From the NCBI RefSeq assembly GCF_041432775.1, contig NZ_JAPWAG010000016.1, positions 1 through 55,972 on the forward strand: DNA of 55,972 nt, in the 5' to 3' direction. Below the pieces are notes generated by a model, which saw only the letters and a program-made list of their open reading frames with translations, was not told the origin of the DNA and did no database searches. Position 1 is the first letter of the stretch. The number at the start of each line of letters is the position of its first letter. Both the position numbers and the translations under genes were made by a program. The DNA comes from Pauljensenia sp902373545 (lineage in GTDB: Bacteria > Actinomycetota > Actinomycetes > Actinomycetales > Actinomycetaceae). Below are positions 41,108-50,124 of the stretch, in pieces.

Positions 41108-41812
41108 ATGAGCACCACTGGAACCGAGGCAAAACTGCTCGTCGTCGACGACGAGCCGAACATCCGCGACCTCCTCGCCTCCTCCCTGCGCTTCGCCGGC
41201 TTCGACGTCGTCACCGCCGAGGACGGCAGCGGCGCATTTCACGAAGCACAGGCCTCGCGCCCCGACCTGATCGTCCTGGACGTCATGCTCCCCGACATGG
41301 ACGGCTTCACCGTCACACGCCGCCTGCGCGACGCCGGCATCACCACCCCGGTTCTCTTCCTCACCGCCCGCGACGACATGCGCGACAAAATCCAAGGCCT
41401 GACCGTCGGCGGCGACGACTACGTCACCAAGCCCTTCGGACTCGAAGAGGTCGTCGCCCGCATCCGCGCCATCCTGCGCCGCACCATGGGCGCCGAAGAA
41501 GACGATGCCTTCCTGCGCGTCGGTGACCTCGTCATCGACGAGGACGCGCACGAAGTCACGCGCGCCGGCGTCCAAATCGACCTGTCCCCCACCGAGTTCA
41601 AGCTCCTGCGCTACCTCGTCATCAACGCCGGACGCGTCGTGTCCAAGATGCAGATCCTCGACCACGTATGGGAATACGACTGGGACGGCGAGGTCGCCAT
41701 CGTCGAGTCCTACATCTCCTACCTACGCCGCAAGCTCGCAGTCGAGGGCGCCTCCGGCGAACTCATCCACACCAAGCGAGGCGTGGGCTACATCCTGCGT
41801 GCCGAGGAGTAA
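41108..41812 (+). CDS. OmpR-family response regulator
   Basis: 234 residues. The receiver domain (about 8-120) has the acidic pocket VVDDEP, the phospho-acceptor Asp in LIVLDVMLPDMDG, the Thr in LFLTARD and the Lys in YVTKPFG. A C-terminal winged helix (about 135-230) ends with HTKRGVGYILR. It resembles the TrcR/MprA-type regulators of actinobacteria. The ATG at 41108 is preferred because a -10-like GACACT is 6 bases upstream and no Shine-Dalgarno sequence is present. The kinase GTG begins 1 base after its stop, so the pair is one unit. Confidence 0.92.
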   Translation: MSTTGTEAKLLVVDDEPNIRDLLASSLRFAGFDVVTAEDGSGAFHEAQASRPDLIVLDVMLPDMDGFTVTRRLRDAGITTPVLFLTARDDMRDKIQGLTVGGDDYVTKPFGLEEVVARIRAILRRTMGAEEDDAFLRVGDLVIDEDAHEVTRAGVQIDLSPTEFKLLRYLVINAGRVVSKMQILDHVWEYDWDGEVAIVESYISYLRRKLAVEGASGELIHTKRGVGYILRAEE

Positions 41813-41813
41813 C

Positions 41814-43280
41814 GTGCACCCCAGCCTGGCTCAACGCGTCGAGGCCTGGTGGGACGCCAAACCCCTCGCCTCTCAGCTCGTCACGCTCATCACGCTCCTG
41901 CTGGCCACCGGCCTCTCTCTGTCCGGCACGGTCATGATCGGACTCCTCCAGCGCCATCTCACCTCGCAGATCGACGACCAGCTGATCGCGACCGCGCACA
42001 CGATCCAGATCTCCGCGTCCTCCGCGACCTTCGCCGCCGACGGCCAGGGCGGCATCCCCACCCTGTACTACGTCCACATCCGCGACGCCAACGGCCAAGA
42101 CCGCTACCTCTACTCCGAGGACACGCTCAAGGCCTCGGGCACGCCGCTCCTGCCCGACCTGGTCGACACCTCGTCCGCGCCGGTCTCCTCCTTCCGTACA
42201 CTGCCCGTGACCGTCTCCTCCTCGAAGATGGGCCTGGGCTGGCGCGCACTCGTCGTGCCCGTGTACGACCAAAGCACCGGGACATTCTCCGGCTACATGA
42301 CGATCGCCCTGCCCCTGGCTGACGTCCAACACACCCTGCGCACCACGGCCTCGTACTTCGCGGTCGCCGGCTCCATCATCGTCGTCATCGGAGCCTGGGC
42401 GGCCCGCTTCCTCGTGCGCCGAGCCCTCCTCCCCCTGCGCTCCATTGAATCCACGGCCGGAAAGATCGCCGCGGGCGACCTCACGAAGCGCGTCACACCA
42501 CACCCCCCGACCACCGAGGTCGGCTCCCTGTCGCTCTCGCTGAACTCGATGCTCACCCAGGTCGAGCAATCCTTCGAGGCCCGCCAGGCCTCGGAACAAA
42601 AGATCAAACGCTTCGTCTCCGACGCCTCCCACGAGCTGCGCACGCCCCTGGCCGCCATCTCTGGATACTGCGAACTCTACTCCATGGGCGGCGTGCCCCC
42701 CGAGCGCTTCGAGGAGGTCATGGGACGCATCGGCTCCGAATCCGCGCGCATGGCCACGCTCGTCGAGGACCTGCTCACCCTGGCCCGCCTCGACGAAGGC
42801 CGTCCCCTCGACATCACCGAGATCGACCTGGTCAAGCTGGCAGACAACGCCGTCTTCGACCTGCAGGCGCTCGACCCCACGCGCACCGTCGGCCTGACCG
42901 GTATCAGCGGGCGCACTCCCCCCATGACCCTCATCGTACCCGCCGACCGCGACCGCATCTCCCAGGTCTTTACCAACCTCATCGGTAACATCGTGCGCTA
43001 CACCCCCGACGGATCCCCCGTCGAAATCGCGCTCGGCCGCAGCGGCGACACCGCCATCGTCGAGCTGCGCGACCACGGGCCCGGCATCGACGAAACCGAC
43101 CGCGGTCGCGTCTTCGAACGCTTCTACCGCGCCGACACCTCGCGCAACCGCAGGTCCGGCGGATCGGGCCTCGGCCTGGCCATCGTCTCCGGAATTTTGG
43201 CCGCACATCGCGGAAATGCCTCGCTCACGAAGACCAAGGGCGGCGGCCTGACCGTGCGCATCGAGCTGCCGATGACGTGA
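41814..43280 (+). CDS. Membrane sensor histidine kinase
   Basis: 488 residues. TM1 (about 22-44) and TM2 (about 178-200) flank an extracytoplasmic sensor of some 130 residues. HAMP (about 200-255) follows. HisKA has the phospho-His in SDASHELRTPLAAI, and the ATPase domain has NLIGNIVRYTPDG (N box), RDHGPGID (G1), FERFYRAD (F box) and GGSGLGLAI (G2), all intact. GTG at 41814, with GAGGAG within the end of the regulator gene as ribosome site, so translation is coupled. The signal sensed is not evident; an envelope signal is plausible. Confidence 0.92.
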   Translation: MHPSLAQRVEAWWDAKPLASQLVTLITLLLATGLSLSGTVMIGLLQRHLTSQIDDQLIATAHTIQISASSATFAADGQGGIPTLYYVHIRDANGQDRYLYSEDTLKASGTPLLPDLVDTSSAPVSSFRTLPVTVSSSKMGLGWRALVVPVYDQSTGTFSGYMTIALPLADVQHTLRTTASYFAVAGSIIVVIGAWAARFLVRRALLPLRSIESTAGKIAAGDLTKRVTPHPPTTEVGSLSLSLNSMLTQVEQSFEARQASEQKIKRFVSDASHELRTPLAAISGYCELYSMGGVPPERFEEVMGRIGSESARMATLVEDLLTLARLDEGRPLDITEIDLVKLADNAVFDLQALDPTRTVGLTGISGRTPPMTLIVPADRDRISQVFTNLIGNIVRYTPDGSPVEIALGRSGDTAIVELRDHGPGIDETDRGRVFERFYRADTSRNRRSGGSGLGLAIVSGILAAHRGNASLTKTKGGGLTVRIELPMT

Positions 43281-43455
43281 AAGACGTAACGAACCGGCAG
43301 GCAAGCGCCCGCTTTCCGCGCGTTTTTCACCTTTTTTAGCCCGACAGTTGCCAATAAACCTTAAAATTTGTGCTCGTTTTCTTACCAGCGAACGTGACCG
43401 CGAGGGAAAATCGCACTAGCATGGCTCGGGTATTCCTCAACTAGGAGAGTGGCCC
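43281..43455 (+). promoter_or_regulatory. A+T-rich gap before the HD-like gene
   Basis: Holds two T-runs (near 43322 and 43331) that could end kinase transcription, then a stretch of A+T-rich sequence around 43355-43385 probably containing the next promoter. No -35/-10 pair could be fixed. Confidence 0.3.
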
Positions 43456-44418
43456 ATGGGTGCACAAGCACCTCAGTGGCTGCTGACGTCGTTCGTCGAC
43501 GCCATGCAGCAGATCGGCGCGACCGCGACCGAGACAGACCTTGAACATGAGGGCGCAGACCTCATGCAGCGCTGGAACGCACCCAACCGTCAGTTGCACA
43601 ACGTGCGTCGGCTCATGAACACGCTGACCCATATCGACGAGATCGCATCGTCCGCGCACGACCCCGACATCCTGCGCGTCGCAGCGTGGTACCACGGCGC
43701 CTTCCTCAACAAGGCCCTTGAGATCAAGCTGGGCGGCTTCCAGGCGAACTTCGCGGCCACTCGCTGCATCGACCACGCGCACAACCGCCTCACCAACCTC
43801 GGCGTCGCCGACGAGGTCGTTGCCCGCATCGACGAGCTGATCGCGTTCCTCACGCGCCACCGCGCTCCCCGCTCCGACTTCGACGCGCAGGTGCTCGTGG
43901 ACGCCGACCTGGCTGGCTTGGCGTGCAGCCCGCAGGACTACAAGAAGCTGCGCACATCCCTGCGCGCCGAGCTGAGCGAGCTCGACGATCTGCAATTTGT
44001 CAAGGCGCGCCTCGCTCTCGTCAAGAAGCTCCTGAGCTACGAGACCATCTACCAGTCTCCCCTGGGTTCCGCTTGGGAGAACACCGCCCGCGCGAACCTT
44101 GAGGTCGAACTGACACGCCTCGACCGCGAGAGGGCTCAGCTGTGCGCGGCCACTCCGACCGAGGACGCCGACGATTCGGATGACTCCGATGACGTGGAAG
44201 AGGTCGAGGATGATTCGGTGACCTCGACGGGCACGCTCATCATCAAGCGCCGCTCCATCAAGAAACGCATCCCCGTCGTGTCCCCCGACAACGAGGTCAC
44301 GTCGACCGGCGTCCTTCCTCGCAAGATCGAGGATCTGCACGACACCGACGAGGACGAGGAAGCCACCTCCTCCCTCGAGTCCGCCGTGGAGTCCCTGGAC
44401 CTGCCCAACGCCGACTGA
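43456..44418 (+). CDS. Degenerate HD-fold protein (COG4339-like)
   Basis: 320 residues. Residues about 15-215 follow the predicted HD phosphohydrolase family whose hallmarks are RxYHnxxHi and aaWFHDavY. Here they read NRQLHNVRRLMNTL and LRVAAWYHGAFL, so the second His and the Asp of the HD pair are lost. A metal-dependent phosphohydrolase activity is therefore doubtful. The tail (230-320) is acidic with two VTSTG-L/TSTGVL repeats and a basic block (IIKRRSIKKRIP), probably disordered and a protein-binding region. AGGAGAG lies 6 bases before the ATG. It is followed by a strong hairpin. Confidence 0.6.
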   Translation: MGAQAPQWLLTSFVDAMQQIGATATETDLEHEGADLMQRWNAPNRQLHNVRRLMNTLTHIDEIASSAHDPDILRVAAWYHGAFLNKALEIKLGGFQANFAATRCIDHAHNRLTNLGVADEVVARIDELIAFLTRHRAPRSDFDAQVLVDADLAGLACSPQDYKKLRTSLRAELSELDDLQFVKARLALVKKLLSYETIYQSPLGSAWENTARANLEVELTRLDRERAQLCAATPTEDADDSDDSDDVEEVEDDSVTSTGTLIIKRRSIKKRIPVVSPDNEVTSTGVLPRKIEDLHDTDEDEEATSSLESAVESLDLPNAD

Positions 44419-44441
44419 GCGTTTCACGCTTGTTTCACGTT

Positions 44442-44476
44442 CCCCCCGTCCGTTGGCGCTGCCAACGGACGGGGGG
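44442..44476 (+). terminator. Hairpin terminator after HD-like gene
   Basis: A perfect 16-bp stem (44442-44457 with 44461-44476), 3-base loop, followed by AATTGCG and no U-run. 24 bases after the stop. Confidence 0.7.
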
Positions 44477-44595
44477 AATTGCGACCATAGAGCTTCGACA
44501 CGCCGGCGACACGCCGACGCAAGGCTTCTATGGTTGCAAAACCCCCCGCGCCAACTCATCCCGCGCAGCGGCTTCCTGCCCCCCACCCTGGGGAC

Positions 44596-44663
44596 GTATC
44601 CACAGGGACAAGCCACGGCCTCGTTTATGCACAGGCCCTGCGCGTGTCGCTGCCCTATCCACA
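44596..44663. promoter_or_regulatory. Cluster of three DnaA-box-like sites
   Basis: GTATCCACA (44596-44604), TTATGCACA (44625-44633, exact match to TTATNCACA) and CTATCCACA (44655-44663), same strand and 29-30 bases apart. The outer two differ from the consensus only at the first base. Confidence 0.5.
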
Positions 44664-44752
44664 GGGCACGGATTGGGGCTCGACTCGCATCACTCGCGAG
44701 CGTAGCGTCGATGGTGACGGGCCCACCCGGGGCCCCACAAAGGAGTGACATC

Positions 44753-45049
44753 ATGACCGCTTTCGCCGTTGACGCCGCCGAAATCTCCACCGCCTCAGCG
44801 CGCGCCTGCGCAACCGCAGCCACGATCCGAACGGAGGTCGACAGCCTCATGACCCAGCTGCTGGCTCTCCAGGATTCCTGGACGGGCGGGGCACAGGTCA
44901 ACTTCCAGGAGACCATCACTCAGTGGGAGGCCATCCAGACGCAGACTCACGACAGTCTCGACACGATCTCGACCCAGCTCGAGTCCGCCGCCTCCACATA
45001 CTCGGACGCGGAGGCGCACACGACCGCCCTGTTCGACGGGTGCTACTGA
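44753..45049 (+). CDS. WXG100-family (EsxA-like) protein
   Basis: 98 residues of the helical-hairpin ESAT-6/WXG100 type: the turn motif is in LQDSWTGGAQVNFQ (Trp-x-Gly about residues 43-45), between two helices, and length is right. Such proteins are secreted by ESX/type VII systems as dimers, but no ESX ATPase or other component is in this window. AAGGAG lies 7 bases before the ATG. The C-terminal part lacks an obvious YxxxD/E export signal; it ends FDGCY. Confidence 0.85.
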   Translation: MTAFAVDAAEISTASARACATAATIRTEVDSLMTQLLALQDSWTGGAQVNFQETITQWEAIQTQTHDSLDTISTQLESAASTYSDAEAHTTALFDGCY

Positions 45050-45055
45050 CGCGTC

Positions 45056-45086
45056 GGGGGCGGGACTCTCACGAGTCCCGCCCCCC
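45056..45086. terminator. Bidirectional hairpin between WXG100 and groEL
   Basis: GGGGGCGGGACT pairs with AGTCCCGCCCCC around CTCACG. It sits 7 bases after the WXG100 stop and 28 bases after the groEL stop, between convergent genes. Confidence 0.65.
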
Positions 45087-45113
45087 AGGCGTGTCAGCGT
45101 CGAGCTAGGTGGC

Positions 45114-46742
<1,629 letters not shown>

Positions 46743-46831
46743 TGGGAATATATCCTTCCGCGATGCGGATCGGGTCCGATGCCCGCGACGGACGACCGCG
46801 CTTGGAGGCGGCCTCATCGGACCTGTGGTCT

Positions 46832-46856
46832 TGTCACTCTCCATGTTGGAGTGCTA
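46832..46856. promoter_or_regulatory. CIRCE operator 1 of groEL
   Basis: TGTCACTC (46832-46839), N9, GAGTGCTA (46849-46856), two mismatches from the HrcA consensus half TTAGCACTC. It lies 90-114 bases before the groEL start. Confidence 0.65.
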
Positions 46857-46866
46857 GGTACGATTC

Positions 46867-46891
46867 TGGCACTCACCCTCCCAGAGTGCAA
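46867..46891. promoter_or_regulatory. CIRCE operator 2 of groEL
   Basis: TGGCACTC (46867-46874), N9, GAGTGCAA (46884-46891). On the minus strand TTGCAC and AGAATC (spaced 19) could form the promoter across it. Confidence 0.75.
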
Positions 46892-47034
46892 GGCGAGGTC
46901 TGCGCCTTGAGTCCGATGCGCTCAGGGCGTAACGACTGCTCCACATACGCGGGCAACACGCACAACCGCGGCAGCGGGCAGCATCTTCGGCCGACGATCG
47001 CACACAGGAATTCGACCCACGCGCCTGATAAATC

Positions 47035-47060
47035 AAAAGTCGCACGTAATTTGGGTGCCC
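47035..47060. repeat. Solo left end of the 107-bp element
   Basis: AAAAGTCGCACGTAATTTGG, then GTGCCC. The same 26 bases, with one change, start copy B 43 bases further on (47078-47103). This looks like a remnant of an earlier insertion or a deletion of the rest of a copy. Confidence 0.6.
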
Positions 47061-47082
47061 CGGCCTCGCCCCTCCCCAAAAG

Positions 47083-47189
47083 TCGCACGTAATTTGGGTA
47101 CCCTCACTTTTCTTAGGACCCAAGAAAACGTTGCAATTCCAACGATGTGATTTCAAACCTTGAAATACACGCGAGGGAATTACGTGCGA
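47083..47189. repeat. 107-bp MITE-like element, copy B
   Basis: The same 12-bp inverted ends as copy A (TCGCACGTAATT...AATTACGTGCGA) at exactly the same 107-bp distance. The interior is roughly 80% identical by eye. The substitutions change most codons in any reading frame, so it is not coding. Confidence 0.7.
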
Positions 47190-47392
47190 CATTTCTGAGG
47201 AACCACAGCGTCAGGCGCCACAGCGTCAGGCACTACAACGTAAGGCCCTCAAAGGCACGACAAAGGCATCGCAAAGGACACTAAGCAAAACACAACTCAA
47301 GCCCACAAAACGCCCAGGCCACCTCGCGCGGAATCACGCCACAACGACACGACAGGAAACGGCTTAAACACCCCCAAACCCGGGACTTGACA

Positions 47393-47424
47393 AGCCGCCC
47401 GGCCCCACGTGGGGCCGGGCGGCT
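47393..47424 (-). terminator. Terminator of LytR_C gene
   Basis: Perfect 14-bp stem (47393-47406 with 47411-47424), loop ACGT. It starts 21 bases after the stop; the minus-strand tail is CTTGTCAAG. Confidence 0.7.
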
Positions 47425-47444
47425 CAGTGACGATACGGTGAGCG

Positions 47445-48035
47445 TTAGCGCAGGACGACGACCACGTCAGGGTCGCCCAGGCCGCTTTGCTGGCGGACCG
47501 CGCTAATGCCAAGCTTGGAGGCAATATCTCGTGCGGTGGCCTCCATGCTGGGATCCTCGTAGAAGACGGCAGAGGTCTGCGTGGCCCAGCCGTCGGCGTT
47601 GGCCGCGGAGGTCCCGGCGTAGCCCGCCTGGTTGAGGATGCTAGCCTGGGCGGCCGCGTACCCCTGGGTTTCGGTGCCGTTGAGCACCTGGATGACCGCG
47701 CCGTGATCCGGCTGCGAGGACACAGCCGAGGAGGAGGGGCTCGGCGAGGGCGTGGTTCCGCTCTGAGGGGCGGAGGGCGCGGCGGCGCTGCTGGGCGCGC
47801 TCGGGGCGGGCGCGGCGGCGCTGCTCGAAGCCGTGGGGCCGGGCGTCACTTTGACGGTCGTGTCCTGCTGGCGCGACAGGGCGGTCGCTGCCGCCCAGCC
47901 GAGCGCGGGAACGATCACGAGGATGGCCAGGAAGGGCCACACGTTCTTCCACGTGGACGGCTTGGGGCGGTGCATGCCGACCGGCATGTCTTCACCGGCA
48001 CGGTCAAATTCATCCCTGGGGTACGAAGAGCTCAC
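47445..48035 (-). CDS. LytR C-terminal-domain membrane protein
   Basis: 196 residues. A short cytosolic N-terminus and one TM helix (about 33-54, VWPFLAILVIVPALGWAAATAL), a Ser/Ala/Pro-rich linker (60-110) and a LytR_C domain (about 112-195) with AVIQVLNGTETQGYAAAQA. The catalytic LytR/CpsA/Psr domain is absent. Such stand-alone LytR_C proteins are common in actinobacteria, probably extracytoplasmic and wall-related. The GTG at 48035 has TAGTCT 6 bases upstream and no Shine-Dalgarno sequence (leaderless). Confidence 0.8.
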   Translation of the reverse strand: MSSSYPRDEFDRAGEDMPVGMHRPKPSTWKNVWPFLAILVIVPALGWAAATALSRQQDTTVKVTPGPTASSSAAAPAPSAPSSAAAPSAPQSGTTPSPSPSSSAVSSQPDHGAVIQVLNGTETQGYAAAQASILNQAGYAGTSAANADGWATQTSAVFYEDPSMEATARDIASKLGISAVRQQSGLGDPDVVVVLR

Positions 48036-48041
48036 GTCATC

Positions 48042-48047
48042 AGACTA
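48042..48047 (-). promoter_or_regulatory. -10 element of leaderless LytR_C gene
   Basis: TAGTCT, 6 bases (GATGAC), then GTG at 48035. Confidence 0.4.
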
Positions 48048-48109
48048 TCGGAAAAGAGCTGGACTGGCTCGTGTGGCACGCGGGAAGTGTGTGGCACCAT
48101 GTGCAGGGT

Positions 48110-48115
48110 TAGGCT
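48110..48115 (+). promoter_or_regulatory. -10 element of leaderless ung
   Basis: TAGGCT, 6 bases (GGTGTC), then ATG at 48122. The block GCAGGGTTAGGCTG is shared with serC. Confidence 0.5.
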
Positions 48116-48121
48116 GGTGTC

Positions 48122-48823
48122 ATGAGTGAATACAATCCGCGTCCGTTGGCTGATTTGATTGACCCGGGCTGGGCCCGAGCGCTCGCTCCGGTCGAGGACC
48201 GCGTCCACGAGTTGGGCGCGATGTTGGCCGCAGAGGTCAAGGAGGGGCGCGGATATTTGCCCGCCGGCACGGATGTGCTGCGCGCGTTCACGTACCCCTT
48301 TGATCAGGTGAAGGTGCTGATTGTGGGGCAGGACCCGTATCCGACGCCGGGCCACGCGATGGGCTTGTCTTTCTCGGTTCACCCGGGCGTCGAGATTCCC
48401 AGGTCTCTGGTCAATATCTTCCGAGAGCTGACGGAGGATGTGGGGTGTGCGACGCCGACGTCGGGCGATCTGACGGGGTGGAGTGAGCAGGGTGTGTGCC
48501 TGCTCAACCGCGTGCTGACGGTGCGCCCGGGCGCGCCGGCGTCGCATCGCGGGCGTGGCTGGGAGGAGGTCACGCAGTGCGCGATTGACGCGCTGGTGTC
48601 TCGTCGTCGGCAGGATGGTTCGTCTGCTCCGCTCGTGGCGATCCTGTGGGGTAAGGACGCTCAGTCGTTGACGCCTCGCCTGGGTGACACGCCGATCATC
48701 GCTTCCCCGCATCCGTCTCCCCTGTCGGCGTATCGCGGCTTCTTCGGGTCACGCCCGTTCTCGCGCGCGAACGAGCTCCTGGAGGCTCAGGGGGCGCGGG
48801 GCGTGGACTGGTCGCTGGGGTAG
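48122..48823 (+). CDS. ung: Uracil-DNA glycosylase, family 1
   Basis: 233 residues. It removes uracil from DNA. The water-activating motif GQDPYPTPGHAMGLSFSV (catalytic Asp) and the C-terminal HPSPLSAYRGFFGSRPFSRAN, with the leucine-loop residues and catalytic His, are intact. Codon use has more T and G at third positions than neighbouring genes. ATG at 48122, with a -10-like TAGGCT 6 bases upstream, is probably leaderless. The nearest gene on this strand is far, so ung is likely a single-gene unit. Confidence 0.95.
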   Translation: MSEYNPRPLADLIDPGWARALAPVEDRVHELGAMLAAEVKEGRGYLPAGTDVLRAFTYPFDQVKVLIVGQDPYPTPGHAMGLSFSVHPGVEIPRSLVNIFRELTEDVGCATPTSGDLTGWSEQGVCLLNRVLTVRPGAPASHRGRGWEEVTQCAIDALVSRRRQDGSSAPLVAILWGKDAQSLTPRLGDTPIIASPHPSPLSAYRGFFGSRPFSRANELLEAQGARGVDWSLG

Positions 48824-48893
48824 GCTCGCCCGTCGTCTTCGTGACGAGGCCGTGGCTGGGTTGCGCGACATCGGTGCCGCGGTGAGGACTCCG

Positions 48894-48969
48894 TGGAGCC
48901 GGCTATCGGACTCGAACCGATGACCTGCTGTTTACAAGACAGCTGCTCTACCAACTGAGCTAAGCCGGC
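48894..48969 (-). tRNA. tRNA-Thr (anticodon TGT)
   Basis: Acceptor GCCGGCT pairs with AGCCGGC; the anticodon stem-loop GCTGT-CTTGTAA-ACAGC gives anticodon TGT (codon ACA). D-loop AGTTGGTA and T-loop TTCGAGT are normal. Discriminator T; CCA is encoded at 48894-48896. Confidence 0.94.
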
Positions 48970-49079
48970 GGCGGTCACTAGTGTGCCATAGGTTGGGGTG
49001 GGTGCGCGCGGGCGAGAATGAGATGCACCGCGCGTTCACGCTCGGACGGGGGGCGCGCTCGCGACGCCGATGGATATGA

Positions 49080-49117
49080 CGATGGGGTGGGACCGACGCA
49101 TCGGTCCCACCCCATCG
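49080..49117 (-). terminator. Hairpin terminator of DsbA-like gene
   Basis: GATGGGGTGGGACCGA (49081-49096) pairs perfectly with TCGGTCCCACCCCATC (49101-49116), loop CGCA, 12 bases after the stop. No U-run. Confidence 0.7.
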
Positions 49118-49128
49118 CTACGAGAGAC

Positions 49129-50064
49129 TCAGTCGGAGCCGGTCGTCGTTTCGCCGCTTTGCGATTCCTCGGCGCCGCTCTGGGCGGGCGGCGTCGCTCC
49201 GGGCTCAGTGAGAATCGAGGTCGTCGGAGTGGAGGTCTCATCGATGGCGAAAAGCTGCTTGAAGGACTCTCGGGTCTCTTCCAGGGTGGAGCCCAGGGGC
49301 ACAACGCTGGCGTGATCCTTGACGAACTCGGGGGTGCCCAGCTTCTGGGGATCGCGGCCTTCGTAGGTCGCGCCACTCCAGGCGGCAGAGGAGTCCTTGA
49401 GGTAGGACTCAACTGCATTGACCGGGAAGGTGGCGATGACGTCCTCGGGGACGCCAACCTCGCTGGCGATCTGCTTGACCTGCTTCCAGGAGGCATCCAT
49501 GTTCCGAACGACCGTGCCGTTACCTGACTGGAACTGGGTGCGGAAGTAGGCCAGGAGCGCGTGGTGGAATTCGATCCACTTGTCCGGCGCCTTCTGGGCG
49601 ACGACCAGGGAGGCGCCCGTGGCGGGCTTGAGGTAGTCCATGTTCACGGTGATGACGGGCTGAAGCTCGAGGTTGTAGTGGCCCTGAGACGCCCAGGTCG
49701 TCAGGTCCTCACCAAGGATCGAGTCAACGTCCGCACAGGCGTGGCACGAGTAGTCGAAGTACTCGGTGAGCGTGGGCAGGTTGGGGTCAGGCTCGGCGGA
49801 CACGCCGTTGCCGTTGACGATAATCGGACGCCCGTCGGCGAAGACGCCCAGGACCTCGGAGGCATCGACATTGCGAGCAGTGTTTTCCTCGCTCTTTTGC
49901 TGCCAGATGACGGCACCGACGGCTCCCGCGATCCCCAGCACGACGAGGGTGACGACGGAGATGACGACGATGCGCACGCGGCGATCCGCGCGCTCCTGGG
50001 CCAGGCGCATATCAGCTGCTTTAGCGCGCAAGGGGTCGACGGCAGGGTTCTTTTTCTGAGCCAT
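49129..50064 (-). CDS. DsbA-like membrane-anchored thiol oxidoreductase
   Basis: 311 residues. A basic N-terminus, one TM helix (about 33-57, IVVISVVTLVVLGIAGAVGAVI) and an extracytoplasmic thioredoxin-4/DsbA fold with the redox pair C-H-A-C in YFDYSCHACADVD. The helical insertion (about 155-240) and a cis-Pro-like region match the MdbA/DsbA-type proteins that oxidise exported proteins in Actinomyces and Corynebacterium. The last 30 residues are Ser/Thr/Glu-rich. ATG at 50064 has GGTAAGG upstream; an alternative start 5 codons earlier is weaker. Confidence 0.85.
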   Translation of the reverse strand: MAQKKNPAVDPLRAKAADMRLAQERADRRVRIVVISVVTLVVLGIAGAVGAVIWQQKSEENTARNVDASEVLGVFADGRPIIVNGNGVSAEPDPNLPTLTEYFDYSCHACADVDSILGEDLTTWASQGHYNLELQPVITVNMDYLKPATGASLVVAQKAPDKWIEFHHALLAYFRTQFQSGNGTVVRNMDASWKQVKQIASEVGVPEDVIATFPVNAVESYLKDSSAAWSGATYEGRDPQKLGTPEFVKDHASVVPLGSTLEETRESFKQLFAIDETSTPTTSILTEPGATPPAQSGAEESQSGETTTGSD

Positions 50065-50124
50065 GACCTTACCTTCCATACTTAGTTGAATATTGCAAGA
50101 TTATCGGCGGTCACATCAACTCGC

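Larger units (their letters stand above)
44420..44752. other. Gene-free stretch before the WXG100 gene
   Basis: About 330 bases with no convincing gene. It contains a strong hairpin (44442-44476), three DnaA-box-like sites (44596-44663) and the Shine-Dalgarno sequence of the WXG100 gene. Confidence 0.5.
46893..47392. other. Gene-free tract between groEL and LytR_C gene
   Basis: About 550 bases to the hydrolase-like gene without a convincing gene. It holds two left ends of the 107-bp element (47035-47060 and 47083 onward), the full copy B, and short direct repeats of ACAGCGTCAGGC near 47206-47232. The rest is unremarkable. Confidence 0.5.

Noticed and set aside
46854..47192. Matching 33-residue minus-strand frames in the two 107-bp elements (also 5987-6196)
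   Set aside because: The similarity follows the DNA repeat. About a third of the residues differ and the base changes do not favour silent positions, so there is no sign of selection on a protein.
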